64,000 bases of DNA, taken from contig SAUG01000003.1 in assembly GCA_011316305.1 (NCBI GenBank), positions 62,001 through 126,000 of the forward strand, in the 5' to 3' direction. Made by a program: the position numbers and the translations under genes. Below, in pieces: positions 49,738-63,490 of this stretch; position 1 is the stretch's first letter, and the number at the start of each line of letters is the position of its first letter. Origin of the DNA: Rusavskia elegans. Its lineage: Eukaryota; Ascomycota; Lecanoromycetes; Teloschistales; Teloschistaceae. The notes under the pieces were generated by a model, which searched no databases, had not been told where the DNA came from, and saw only the letters and a list, made by a program, of their open reading frames with translations.

Positions 49738-49976
49738 TGTAAGCGCCAAACGCGTTATATAGACTTCGGAGATATAATTAGAACGTATAGAAACAAGGTT
49801 TACCGTCTAGTTACTACCGCGTTACTAGTATATCGGATTTCGATTCTTTCTCGCTTTTTTCTTTCTTTTATTACTAGGCTATATTTTAGATTTTCTAGAA
49901 TATAAATTAAATCTATAATATATCTTTCTTTTAGTCTATAAATATATACTATTCTAGAAATATTATATTTTTAAAA
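49738..49976 (+). repeat. 5' LTR of gypsy family 1 copy B
   Basis: It begins TGTAAGCGC and ends TTTTTAAAA, the RIP form of CTTTTAACA in the partner LTR. Confidence 0.9.
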
Positions 49977-50533
49977 ATTTTAATTTATTATTTTAAATAT
50001 TTTTAATTCGGTATATATTATTTATAATATAACTATATTAATATCGACGCGTAGTATTTAAAGTAGTTATAGCCGTAATAAAATACTTTAGATAGATATA
50101 CTCTAAATTAGCGCTAAAGCTATTAAACTATAGATTATAGATATTATAGATTAATTTAATAAATATAATCCGTTTATATTAAAAATATCCGTTAATAAAA
50201 ACTCTAGATTATTTTCTATTATCTAGAAAATTTAATCGAAACTCTATAGTAATTTTATTACTAGCGTATTAAAAGATTATACTATTTTCGACAGCTGAAT
50301 CTATTAATAGCAGCCGTCTAATAATTAGTTATAGTCTAATAGAAATACTTTTTTAAAAACTTTTATTTTTAAAAGATTTAATTTCGATTAGCCGTCTAAT
50401 AGTAGTAATAATCCGAATAATTCGAATAGTAGAAATAATAGTAACGACTCTAATAGTAATAAAGAGCTTCGAAATTTAGAAATTTAAATAGTAGTAAAGA
50501 AAAAGATCTTTTTAAAAGTATACTATAGAATTA

Positions 50534-50994
50534 AACTGGCCGGTTCGAATCGAATTTTTATCGAACTATTAGATATCCGACTCGATTTTAATAATCCGAT
50601 CCGGACCTAATCCGGGTTTTAGCGGGTCGAATCCGAATCGGGTTATTTAGTAATCCGATCCGGATCCGATCTAATAATATTATATATTTAATATATCATA
50701 ATTTTAGTAATTGAATAAAAATAATATAATTAGGTAATTTATTGTAAATTACTACAGACTTTCTAGCTATTATAGTTAATTAACTAGAGTTCTTTTAGTA
50801 AATTTTTATAAAAATTATACTAGCTTTATATTTTTATATTAGAATCCAGCGTTAAAATCTAGTTTTAGTAAATTAGATTAGATTATAATTTAGAATCCGA
50901 AATCCGGTCGAGTCGGGTTATACTTTAATTTAATCTAACTCGGATCGGATTAAATTAACTAACTCGGATTTAAAATCCGATCTGACGATCAGTC
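50534..50994 (-). mobile_element. GACTGGCC-family MITE (M7)
   Basis: It runs from AACTGGCCGGTTCGAATCG to TCTGACGATCAGTC, about 461 bp, in the same orientation as M5/M6. It is inserted in the 5' part of gypsy copy B; copy A has no insertion at the matching place. Confidence 0.83.
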
Positions 50995-51882
50995 TATATA
51001 AAATAGAGATTTTTTATATAATAGATCGGAATTATATTCTAGATAATAACTAATTCTCTTTTAAACTAGCTATCAGATATTCGCGAACGCTATAAACTTT
51101 ATTAATTTTTAAAATTAAAAAGCCTAAAAAGTACGGTAATAAGAAATTATTAAAAAGTATTATAAATAGATTAAATTCTATTGAAATTAGTTTTATAAAT
51201 TCGATAGGCCTAGAATTTTATTAAAAGTTAGAAGTTAAACTATTAGTTCGAAAAAAAGAAATCTTTTATTAATAAAAATATCTTTAATAGTATATTATAG
51301 AATAAGTTTATAGACTTTTTTTTTTAAATTTTATTATCGATTCTAAATTTTATTTACTAGATACTATAATAAAATATCTTTATATAATCTAAAATAAAGA
51401 TTAAAATATTCTAGAATTTTATAATTTCTTTATATTATTAGAAGTTTAGTTATTTCCTTTATTAAAAAAATAATATTCGATTTTTTTTTTAAAAAGATTA
51501 ATCTAAAATTATAATATACTATATATATTTAAAATACGAAATTAAAAGATTTTAGTTATAATAAATAAATAGTTTAAGCTATTCGGTAGAAAAATATAAA
51601 TAAAACGACGTCGGATTAATAATAGAATTTTTCTATTAATAGATTCTATCCGCTTCTATATAGTAAAAGGAATTTTTAAAAATTCGAAAATCGAAACCGG
51701 AAAAACCGATTATAAAATAGATAAAATAGTATTAGTAGAAAAAATACTTCTAATATTAGTAATAACGATTTTAGAAAATATAAATAAAATAATAAATTTA
51801 GTATATATTTTATTTATTATAATATAAATTATTAGTCTAAAAGTTTTTCTATAAACTAGAATTAAAACTAAAGTAATTAATA

Positions 51883-52443
51883 TCAGCATTTTCCAAAACC
51901 GGTTTAAAGCCGGTCTCAGCCGTCTTAGCTATCTTAGCCGGTCTCGGATATACCCGAAGCTGCGTAGCTGCGCGGCTAAGACGGCTAAAATAGCTAAACG
52001 GCTAAGACAGCTAAGAAGATTTAAAGATTCGATTTTAAACTCGTTTAAATCCTTATTAGTAGTTAGTAGGCCTATATACGCCTATATATAACGCTAGGCT
52101 AGCTTTATTTAGATCGAAAATATTAGGTTTCTTTACTAGAATCTAATTAGATTAGATCTAGCGTAGTTTATTAAATAGATATTCGACTTCTATTATTCCC
52201 GCTTTTAGTAGCGGCTGCTAAATTTTATTTTCGAGTTAGGTTATATAGGTTTATTTTTAGCTTATATATAGATTCTATTTTAGGCTGTTTACTAAATAGA
52301 TATTTATACTATAGATACTATTAGAGCTTTAATCTATTAAAAATTAACTTTTTAGATTTTTAGATTATTTGGATTTTTAGATTATTTAGATTAAAATAGC
52401 TATTAGCCGGTCTAATCTAAAAATCTATTTTAGGATTCGCTGA
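51883..52443 (+). mobile_element. TA-flanked MITE 'N', copy 1
   Basis: Its ends are TCAGCATTTTCC and GATTCGCTGA, with TA outside both (imperfect terminal inverted repeats). It is nearly identical to 55957-56566 but lacks about 50 bp near the left end. The left part carries many copies of GGCTAAGAC / TAGCCGTCTTAGC motifs in both orientations, so it can fold on itself. Gypsy copy A has no insertion at the corresponding site. Little RIP is visible. Confidence 0.88.
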
Positions 52444-52910
52444 TAAAAGATTTAATAACTTTTATAATAGTAGTAATAGGTCTTTTAAAAAATCTATTAT
52501 TAATACGATAAAAAGTAATTTTAGTAATATTAACTAGTTATAAAACTAGAAAGGCTAGTTATAGCTTTAATAATAGTCTAGAATAAATAAATTAAAATAA
52601 ATAACAGCTTTCTAATAAAAGTATTTATCGAATTACTAGTAAAAAGATATAGTAAAACTAGATTATTTCTAGATTTAGGCTTTTAAATTAATATCGTTTT
52701 TTAATCTTTTATTATTTAATACGACCTAGAGCCTATTTAAAAAATAGAATTTTTCTATTTTTTAATAGATTAGAAATTAGCGTATTATCTATTACAGAGT
52801 ATATAATTTAAATTAGATAACGATAGATAATTAAAGCTATCGGGAAATATATATATATAGCGATTCTACGTTCTAAATATAATAGACGAATATAGTATTC
52901 TTTTAAATAT

Positions 52911-53867
52911 TTAGTTAATTTATTTTAGTTTTAGTATCCGGTAAACCAGCAGTTCAGTAAATAAATTAAACGTTAGTATACTAGTATTAAATATACGATA
53001 GTAGAATTTATATTCTAATTTAATTAACGTAAATAATAGTTTTTTAAAAATTTAATTTAAATTTATTTAATAATATTATATATCTTTTAACTAATAATTT
53101 AACGTAGAAATTTTTATAGATAAATATACCTCGCAGTTATCGCTTCTTTTTTTTCTTCTTTTACTAGTAATATAAGCCCTATAATATCTCCCGTAAATAC
53201 TACGATTTACTAAAAGCTTTTATATATATATATATATTTTCGCAATCGCTATAGAAATAAGCTAAACCAGATAGTAATATCTATATCTATAATAACTATA
53301 TCTATCCGCGCGGTCGTCGACTATTTTATTATAGCTAGAATAACCTATTTCGATTTTAATCTAAATTTCTTTTTTATTATTTTTAAAACGCGCTATCCGA
53401 TCTTTCTATCTTCCTTTAATCTAATCGACCGGATAAAGCTTCTAGCTATAGTAGCTAATATACTATCTAGCGATTCTTTTGAAATTAAATAGATTAAAAA
53501 ATATTTTAATAGTTTAGCGGAATATTTAGATACGGAATATATAATAAATACAGCCGAGATAATAACTATAAAGAATTATTTCGTAGTATAGTAAATAGAT
53601 ATAGCGGAAATATTAGATATTTATAATTATTTATAACGTCTAGAAAAGAATAATAGAGGATTCGTAATCACGAATAGAAAATAAAATAGTCAAAATAGAA
53701 ATAATTAACTACGCTGTAAATTTTATTTAACGAATATATCTTTAGCTATAAAAATTTTCTTTTATATAAATATAATAATCGATACTATATATAACGTTAA
53801 TAATATATATATATATATATATATATAAAACTTTAATATAATTTTAAATAAAAGCTTTTTAAAAGGG
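52911..53867 (+). mobile_element. Unclassified retroposon 'Z', copy 2
   Basis: It matches 9180-10144 in the same orientation and starts TTAGTTAATTT. It is flanked by an imperfect direct repeat, ATTCTTTTAAATAT (52897-52910) and an ATTTTTTTTTAAATAT form (from 53868). It is inserted between the gag and reverse transcriptase regions of gypsy copy B. Confidence 0.72.
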
Positions 53868-55956
53868 ATTTTTTTTTAAATATACCAGCGTTATATTAGA
53901 TATATATACTATTAAACCTGGGATTAAAATAATAGTAATTTTCTATCTATAACGAAATAATATAAAGTAATTAAATAGATAGAAAATAGTTAATCTATTT
54001 TAATATCGATTTATCGGTAGTTTTTATTTATATATTATAGGCTGAAAAGTATATATTAATATATATAATATCGATTACAGCCGTATATATAAAATCTAAT
54101 AACGATATCGCCGTATAGACAAAAACTAACGGCGCCGATAAAAATAAAGATAATAAAAATATATAATAGTCCGAACCGATTCCGAAATCTATATATATAA
54201 AAATCGAGATTTATAATATAAAATTAGTAGATTTCTTACCGCCGTTTAAAGATATCGATTATATAATTAAATTAGATAAACGAGATCCGTTTACCGCTTT
54301 ATAACCTAATCTATAATTTATCTAAATATAAATTTAACGAACTATATAATTATTTAAATAACGTTTTAAAAAAAAGTTGGATTCGCTATTTGATATCATT
54401 TATAAAAGTTCTAATTTTTTTTATATAAAAGAAAAATAGTAGTTTTCGTATATATATAATATATCGACTATAGAAGTTTTAATAAAATAATAATTAAAAA
54501 TCTTTATCTTTTACTTTTTATTTCTAAAATCCTAGATCGATTATCTAGTATAAAATACTTTTCTAAATATAATATTAAAGATATTTACTATCGAATTAAA
54601 ATTAAAAAAGGTAATAAATAGAAAATCACGTTTTATATAAAATATAGATATTTCGAATATTTTATTATATTTTTCGGTTTTATTAATATACCTATAATCT
54701 TCTAAATCTATATTAATAGAATTAAAATAAACTAGTTAATATTTACTATATAGTCTATCTAGATAATATTTTAATCTTTTTTAATTCGGAAAAAATATAT
54801 TAGATTTATATCCGATAGATTATTCGGGAATTTCGAAATATATAACTATATTTTAATTTTAAAAAATATACTTTTAATATTATAAATATAGAATATTTAG
54901 ACTTTATTATATCTATAGAAGATATCTCGATTTATTCGGAATAAATAGTAACTAGTAAAAAATAGCCGGTTCTAAAGATTTACTATAAAATAAAAGTTTT
55001 TTTAGAATTTATAAACTTTTACCTGCGTTTTATTTACTAATATTCCCGGATTATAGTATTTCTAACGAGTTTATTTATAGAAAACGTTATCGAAAAGAAG
55101 TTAAAACCGCTTTACTAAACCGTCGGAATCTAAAAGACTTTTAAAAAACTAAAATATATTTTCGATACCGTAGGAATATTATAGTATTTCGATTTAGAAA
55201 AAGAAATCTATATCGAAACTAATATTTCTAGAATCGAATTAGCTAAAATTATATTTTAATCTAATAAAAATAGTCGCTAGCGTCTAATTATATTCTTTTT
55301 AGCCGGAATAGATTAGAAAAATCCATTAGAATTTAGTATAGTAGACCTTTTTAGATTAATAAAATATAGATTTTAGAAGTTTTTAATTCAACCTATTTAA
55401 ATAGTATAGGTTTTTTAAATTATCCTACGAGATATTCTATATCTTTTTTCGTTAAATCTATACGTATCAGATCTATTTAGTTATATTTTTTCTCTATATT
55501 AAATTTCGACCTTTACTTTATTAAAAACCTATACTATTTACGTTTTAATCTATAGAATCTAATACTCTATTAAGTTAGATTTTATAGGTTAAAATTTATA
55601 CTAATTCAATCTATTCCGGCGAGGTTATATTTTAATTAAAGAAGATAATTCCGGCTAAATATAATTATAAAATCTATTATACCGAAATATTCGCTATAAT
55701 TAAAATCTTCGAATAATAGAAATATTATCTTAAAAGTATAAAGTATATAGTTAAAGTCTAAATAGATTATAATAACCTTCGGATTTTTATAAAAATTAAA
55801 AAATTTAATATTCGATAATATCGCTAGGTTATGAAATTAGCTACTATAGATTTTAATATCTTCTATTATTTAAAGAAAACTAATCTAGCTAATCTACTCT
55901 CTAGAAATTCAGATTATAAAAATATTAATCTTTAAATCTAGATAATATTATCTATA

Positions 55957-56566
55957 TCAGCATTTTCCAAAACCGGCTTAAAGCCAGTTTTAGCCGTCTT
56001 AGCTATCTTAGCCGGTTCTTAGCCGGTATAGCTAAGAGCGGCTTATAAACGGCTTATTAGCCGGTCTCGGGTATACCCGAAACTGCGTAGCTACGCGGCT
56101 AAGACGGCTAAGACGGCTAAGCGGCTAAAACGGCTAAGAAGATTTAGAAATTCGATTTTAAACTCGTTTAAATCTTTATTAGTAGTTATTAGGCCTATAT
56201 ACGCCTATATATAACGCTAGGCTAGCTTTATTTAGATCGAAAATATTAGGTTTCTTTACTAGAATCTAATTAGATTAGATCTAGCGTAGTTTATTAAATA
56301 GATATTCGACTTCTATTATTCCCGCTTTTAGCGGCGGCTGTTAAACTTTATTTTCGACTTAGATTATATAGATTTATTTTTAGCTTATATATAGATTCTA
56401 TTTTAGGCTGTTTACTAAGTAGATTTTCGTACTATAGATACTATTAGAACTCTAATCTATCGAAAATCCACTTTTTAGATTTTTAGATTATTTGGATTTT
56501 TAGATTATTTAGATTAAGATAGCTGTTAGCCGGTCTAATCTGAAAATCTATTTTAGAATTCGCTGA
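55957..56566 (+). mobile_element. TA-flanked MITE 'N', copy 2
   Basis: This 610-bp copy has the same termini as N1 (TCAGCATTTTCC...ATTCGCTGA, TA on both sides). It has about 50 bp extra of the repeated AGCCGGT/GGCTTA motifs. It sits between the RNase H and integrase regions of gypsy copy B. Confidence 0.88.
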
Positions 56567-56973
56567 TATATACTTTAGTAGAAATTAAATTTTACTAGCT
56601 AAAAGTCTAGTAGCGAACCGCTATTTATATAGAAGGTTCGAATTAACTATATTTTACGCGGGCCTATAACTAAAAGATTTAAAAAACCTTTAATAGAATT
56701 TAAAAACTCTAAAGATAATAGAACTAACCTTTTACTACTATAGAAAAAATACGATGTATTTTATATATTAGAATTACTTCCGGATATAATAGGCCGCCGA
56801 CGTAGTAGCGATAGATTAGCGATAACTTTTTTTGATAAAAAATATAATAATAGAATAAACTCTATTACTAGAAGTATATACTACAATCTAGATATTTTAT
56901 ATTAAATAACGCGAAAGATTATCATTAATAAAATAGTTTATAGTAAAGTAACTTCTAATATACGCGATATATA

Positions 56974-57375
56974 AACTGGCCGGTTTAGATCGAATTTTCG
57001 TCGAACTATCGAATATTCGATCCGATTTTAATAATCCGATTCGGATCAAACCTATTTATATTATATATTTAATTGATTATTCTTTTAGTAATTAAATAAA
57101 AATAATATATCTAGATAATACATTTAGTTTTATTTATAATTTTCTAGCTAGCGTAGTTAATTTATTAGACTTTTTTTAGTAAATTTATATAAAAAATATA
57201 TTAGCTTTATACTTTTATACTAGAAATTAGTACTATTATTTAATTTCAGTAGATCTGATTAAATTATAATTTAGGATTCGAAACTCGATTAGATCGAGTT
57301 ATATTTTAGTCTAATCCGACTCGAATCTGGTCGGGTTAATTAACCCGGATTTAAAATCCGATCCGACGGCCAGTT
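56974..57375 (-). mobile_element. GACTGGCC-family MITE (M8)
   Basis: It runs from AACTGGCCGGTTTAGATCG to ATCCGACGGCCAGTTT with TA at the edges, about 400 bp, related most closely to M7. It is inserted upstream of the integrase core of gypsy copy B. Confidence 0.83.
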
Positions 57376-57896
57376 TAGCGATATATTTATCTAGTTTTAA
57401 AGTCGGAATCTCGATATATAAAAGCGTATATAGATTATTAAATATAAATTTAGAAAAAAAGCCGGACTATAGAATATAAAAGTAGAAACTAATTTTCTCT
57501 TTTATAAAAAGTTCTTATATATATTCGAAGACGAGATACTATATATAGAGTTTTTAGTAAAATATTATATAAATTCTATAGCTAGATATTTTAGATATTA
57601 GTAAACTTTATCGCTTATCTATCGTAGCTATAGCTAGTAAAATATATTTAAAATATATTAGAAAGTATATAGAAATATATAATATCTATTAATAGATTAA
57701 AATCTATAGTTATAAATTATATAAAAAGTTTTAGAATCTTCTATATTTTATATAATTATAGAAAGAAATAGCGATAGATTTTATTACTAGATTACTATCT
57801 ATTTAATATTTTCGAAGCGTAGTAGACTTAATACTAATAGCTGTCGATCGATTTACTAAAATAGTAAAATATATCCTTTATTATAAAATAATTAAT

Positions 57897-58334
57897 GGCC
57901 TGAATAGCGCAGTGGCAACGTTGCGTGACCTGGAGGCCCGGCGGATCTAGCGCTTTTCGGAGTTAACGGAATTAATCCGACGGGTCGGAGGTTCGAATCC
58001 TTCGAAAGCTAACCTAATATTTAAGTTTTTTCTATCGACTCTAGTCGATTTTTATAGAGTTTTAAAAATATAGAAAAACTAGATAGTAGATCGTCTCGGT
58101 CTAACCCGATCGATCGAAGGAAATTAAGTTAATTAAGGTTAAATAGATTACGGTTTCCCTCTAGGTTTTAGTCCAGATCTAGCTCCTTCGAGAATCTTTA
58201 ATTCGAGTTTTCGATAAAATACTTGAATATTAAATAATTACGTAATCTAATCGAATTAGCGCCTCTAGCGTTAAATTCGTAAAAGACTAAAATCAAAAAT
58301 CCGAATAATTAATCGCATATATATATATATTAAT
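57897..58334 (+). mobile_element. tRNA-derived SINE, copy 3, inside integrase
   Basis: It has an A box (TAGCGCAGTGG, 57905-57915), a B box (GGTTCGAATCC, 57990-58000) and a (TA)n tail. A perfect 12-bp duplication, AAAATAATTAAT, lies at 57885-57896 and 58335-58346. The gypsy integrase reading frame continues across the insertion once the SINE and one target copy are removed, which fixes both ends. Confidence 0.93.
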
Positions 58335-61300
58335 AAAATAATTAATATAAAAGATTTAATGGAATTTATTATTAATAAACTTTAATATAAAAGGTTTATT
58401 TCTAATAGAATTATTAACGATAGAGATTCGCTATTTATAAATAAATTCTAGTTAAAAATCTACTATTATCTAATGATTAGATATTATTTAAATATATTAT
58501 TCTATCTTTAAATAGATAGATAGACTAAATAATAGAATTAAATACTAGAATATTATCTAAAAATATATATTTATAAAAAATAGAAAAACTAGACTAAACT
58601 TTGATTTTTAACTAAATTCGCTTATAATAATAGCGAATATATTATTATAAAAATATTTTTATTTTATAATATTTAAAGATTATAATCTAGATATAATATT
58701 CGAAGATATTAAAAGTAATACCGTAGAGAGAAAAATAGTAAATATAAAAGTACTAGTAGTAAAAAAAAAGTCGTAAATTTATAAAAAATATATAAATGGA
58801 TACGTACGAATTAAAATAAAGTTTAAATAAATCGTACTAAATATTATAATAAAAAATAATAATCGATAGAATATAGAATTAGTAATTTAATACTATTATT
58901 TATAAAAATCTTAAAGTTTAAATAATTCAAAAAATTTATCTTTAAATTTATAGAATTATATCGGATTTTGAAATATATAAACTTTTAGATTTATTGATTA
59001 ATTTTTCTAGTTAGATTAAAAACTATAATATCTTTTATATATTTCTATTAGTAAAATTCTATTACTATTAAAATAGTAAACTACTAGAATATCTATTATC
59101 GGATTTTATTAAAAAGAATAGAAAATAGAAGCTATTTTAGATAAAAGATTTATAAAATCTAAAAAAAGTAAAATCTAAAATTAAAATATCTAATTAAATA
59201 AATTAGTTAATTAAAAGAATATAATTTCTAGTAGTTATAAAAAGACTTTTGAAAAAAAGATTTATCGAAGTATATAATTAGAATAATTTTTAAATAAAAA
59301 AGTATAAACTAGAACGTTATAAAAAAAATAGAATTTAATAGAAATAGATTTTAATTATAGGCGTTAGATATTTAAAAAATATATATATAATATATATATA
59401 TTTAGAAATAGATTTTTATAGTTAATAAAATATATTTAATTTACGCTATAAAGCCTATAATACCTATATTTCTATCTACTATAATACGGATTATATATCT
59501 TTATTTTTAGATATTTATATCGATATAATCGATTTAGTTTTATAGTAAATTTCTATTTCGAACTATCTTTCTAATCTATAATAGACGGAAGAGATAGTAA
59601 AGAAAGAGTAATCGCTTTTAATATTACCGAAAAGACGGTCTATAGAAATTTATAGACCGAATTAAAGATATCGAAAAATATTAGACTATTTACTAAAAAG
59701 ATCGTTTAAAAAGTTAGAATATCGGTAGTTTTGACTTTTAGAAATTAAAGTCCGGATATTTCCGACGCCTTCGAAATTATATATAAAAAAGTTAATAGAA
59801 ATTATAATAAAATAATAGGCGAAAAAATTAATAGAAACTATAATAAAATAATAGATAATAAAATTTTCTCTTTAATAATATACGAAAAAATAATTTAATA
59901 TAATTCGTTATTATCAAAATTATTAAAGGCGTAGAATCTACCTAGAGGTATTACCGATAGAAATATCGTTTATACGAAAAAACCTCGATAATAGCCGATA
60001 TAGATTATTCGATTATTAGCGTCGGATATTCTATTATAGGCGTTTAAATCTAAATAGGCCTATCTATTCTATTATCCGAAATTTTATAAATAATATTAAA
60101 AGGAGATATATAATATTAATATCGTTCTATAACCGGAAATACTATATTTAGAAATATATTATTAAATTTTATAATAATATATTAGCGATTAGCTATCTCG
60201 TTTAAAAGATTATAGATTATATCTAGAAAATCTAGACCTACCGCCGCTAAATATAATATAGCTATAGATATCGAAACCGCTGCCGGAATATTAATAGTAT
60301 TTATTCCGAAAAATAAATATCTAGATACTACCGGTAGGGTAGAACTTTTATAATATAAATACAAAATAAATAGAAATAATAATAGTAAATTAAAACCGTA
60401 TAAAAAATCGAAGCCGGAAAAAAAATATAGTCGAAAAATACTAGAATTTAAAATCTCTAATTTCTACTTTTAATAGAGTTTATTTTTTTTATATAATTAT
60501 ATTCTTTCGGATTAAATTTTTATTAATATATTCGTAGGTATTAAAATATTAGATTATTAAATTTAAAGTTTCTATAAACTATTCTAGAATATCGGAATTA
60601 TAAATAAAATTATAAAATATCGTATAAAAAGCCGGAATATATTTAAAATTATTTATAATATCTTGAACTAGCTTTTTTATAAATTTATAGTTATTTAGAA
60701 AGTATTTTTTTCTATTTTAAATAGTAAAACGGTAGATATTTATTATTTATTTTATAGTTAAATCGAAAGTATAAAGAATCTATTATAATAAACTTTAAAT
60801 TAATATAATAGAAAAAATTAGATTATTTTTTTCCATCTTTTTTAAATTTTAAATAAATATTAGTTAAATAGTCTTTTAAATATTCGAAAACTAGATATAA
60901 ATAATTTATATTATTATAATCGCTATTCGTATAATATAAATATCTAATATATATTAAAGAAGATTATTCTATATATATAAAGTAGAAAGTTTTATATAAA
61001 TAAATAAATTTTTAGAATAAATAAAATATAAGAAATTAAAATTTCTATTAAATAAAATATTACTATATTATTACCAATACGTCGGAATTCTATCGTTCCG
61101 AACGTTTATTTACTATTTAAAATCCTCGAATATTTATATTCGATTCGAGTTCAATTATATTTATTAGAACTTTTACTTGGTATTATTTATGATCGCTATA
61201 TATATATTGGCACGCGAATACAATATATATCTATAGATATCGTATATTTTCTAGAAGATATATAATAAAATAATATTATATCGTTTATTTAATAATATTA

Positions 61301-61648
61301 TAATAAAGTAGTTAAACGTCTAGACTATACCGTAGTTTTTAGTAAATTTATTCGAATTTACGAAGTAAATCCGAATAATTTTATTAAAGACTGCTATCTA
61401 GAAAATCTAGATTCGATTTCTAGTATTACTATTTTATTTAATTTAATTCTAGTATATATTTATACAACTAAAATATAACTATATTTGGATAGTAATAGAT
61501 TATAATAATAGCTAAAACGTAATTTTTTTTTACCTTTTCTAATTCGTATAGATAATTATACGATTAATAGATTTATTTAATAAAACTATAAAATATATAG
61601 AAAGATATAATATAATAGTAGAGATAATAATATTAAAAAAAAGGTAAT

Positions 61649-61887
61649 TATAAACGCTAAACGCGTTATATAAACTTCGGAGATATAATTAGAACGCGTA
61701 GAAACGAAGTTTACTATCTAGTTACTACCGCGTCGCTAGTATATTAAATCTCGATTTTTTTCTACTTTTTTCTTTTCTTTATTACTAGACTATATTCTAG
61801 ACTTTTTGGAATATAGATTCGTTCTATAATATATCTTTTATCTGGTCTATAATTGTATACTATTCTAGAAATATCACGCTTTTAACA
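61649..61887 (+). repeat. 3' LTR of gypsy family 1 copy B
   Basis: It begins TATAAACGC and ends CGCTTTTAACA, the best preserved LTR edge of the four. The AATCT duplication follows. Confidence 0.9.
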
Positions 61888-61892
61888 AATCT

Positions 61893-63490
61893 ACTATCTA
61901 TTTTACTAAATCTTTTTTAAATTTAAAATTATAGAATTTCTATTTCTTTCTACTAATATTTTCTACGATATACGCGAAAAATTTATCGCCGCCGTTTATA
62001 AATATACGAAGGTATAGAAATATACTATTATTATTTACTATTTTAAAAAAAATTCGAATAGAATTTTTATAAAAATCGTTTCCTTTACTTTCGTAATATC
62101 GGCGCCGATAAAAGTTATAAAGCTAAAAGTTATAGAATATAAAATCTATTAATTAAAAAATACGACTGCTTTTTTTCCGCTAATACCGTTAAATTTAAAG
62201 AAAATTTCGGATAGTAGCTTTTCGTTAATAAATTATATTATATTTATCGCTCCGATAAACTAGTAGTTTTAAAAGTCTATCGCTATAATACTATAATAGA
62301 AAAAATGAAAAAGTAAATTTAAAAAGTTAATAAAAGTAGTAGAAAAACAGGCTAGCTATTTACTATACTAATGATAGCAGCTAAACGTTGTAAAAAAAGG
62401 TTTAATATTATACGAAAAAATATTAAAAATATATAAAACTCTTTTCGCCGCTATAGTTTTAGTTTTTATCTAGTAACGTACGTTTTTCTAGTCGAATTAG
62501 ATGAGTATCTATAGATTTCTATATTTTAATTCGATATAGATTAGATTATATATCTTTTGTTCTATAATAAAAACGTAATATACCTGCTAGTACGGTTCTA
62601 AAAGATTGTTTTCCTCGATAATACGTATAAGATTAATAAATACGGCTTTTTTTTTTATTTTATCTAGAGATCGACTTTTCTATATACGCTATTTATCGTT
62701 AGATATATTTTCTTTTTTAGTAAGATTTAAATTAATTTCAAATAGTTTCTAGAGATAATTAGAAAATTTTTCGTTAATAATAATATTTCTGATTCTCGTA
62801 TTTAATATATTAATAAAAATATTATATAGATAAATACCAATATCGTTATTTCTTTTCTAACTTTAATAAATATCTATAAATAGTATATAAAGAGAAGTAT
62901 CGAAGTTTATACGAAGAAATATTTAAAGAAAGTTATTAATAATAGCGAGAGTTTTAAAAAGAATAAAATTTATAATTATAATAAAAACAAAATCGAGTTA
63001 TTTAATAAAATTTAAAAAATTGTTTTAGATACTTTTATAGAAAAAGCTTTTAAAAACGCCTAAATAGTTTTAGTTATAGTCTACGAATATAAAAAACCTG
63101 GAAAAACTTCTGAATTAGTTAGCTATATTAAAAAAATATGGATATCTTTTAAAAAAAACTTTATTAAATATATTATAGATTTTTTAAAATATTAAAATCT
63201 TATAGTAATTTCTATAGTAGAAGCTAACTATTAGAAATTAGAAAAGAAATTCTAATTATTTTAAAGCGATTTTTCTAGTATTATTTATATTATAATAGAT
63301 CTAATAGACGAATTTTTTTTTAAAAGATTTCTATAATAATAATCTAGAGAAAATATTATCTAGAAACGTAAAAATTATTATATATTTCTCTAGCGTCTTT
63401 TATTTTATATCTTTTAATATATTATTATTAAAGTTTTCAAATAGTAAAAGGCGGTATTAGAATATTATAACGGTCGGAAACCTTTTTCTA
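61893..63490. other. Degraded AT-rich sequence flanking M6/gypsy B, unassigned
   Basis: This is the right flank of the MITE M6 that received gypsy copy B. It is RIP-mutated and shows no match to the other repeats in the window. Some stretches on + (about 61.95-63.4 kb) look like former coding DNA, but I could not name a family. Confidence 0.5.

Larger units (their letters stand above)
49738..61887 (+). mobile_element. Ty3/gypsy retrotransposon family 1, copy B
   Basis: LTRs of 239 bp (49738-49976, 61649-61887) and the perfect duplication AATCT (49733-49737, 61888-61892) define it. Reading on +: gag about 51.0-52.9 kb; reverse transcriptase core about 54.48-54.86 kb (DRLS..KYF.K and KTAF..RYGHFEY-like blocks; the YLDD site reads YLDN at about 54755); RNase H about 55.15-55.93 kb; integrase 57.5-57.89 and 58.35-58.56 kb (VDRFTK, SDRGS and HPQTDG-like blocks), split by SINE3. 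Six insertions (M7, N1, Z2, N2, M8, SINE3) add about 3.4 kb, so the element itself is about 8.7 kb. Most stops replace Trp/Gln. The 3' part (58.9-61.6 kb) matches 12.3-13.4 kb and 21-22.7 kb of copy A in inverse orientation. Confidence 0.92.

Noticed and set aside
60182..60364. 60-codon minus strand frame
   Set aside because: Lies in the degraded 3' part of gypsy copy B on the opposite strand, with no supporting features.
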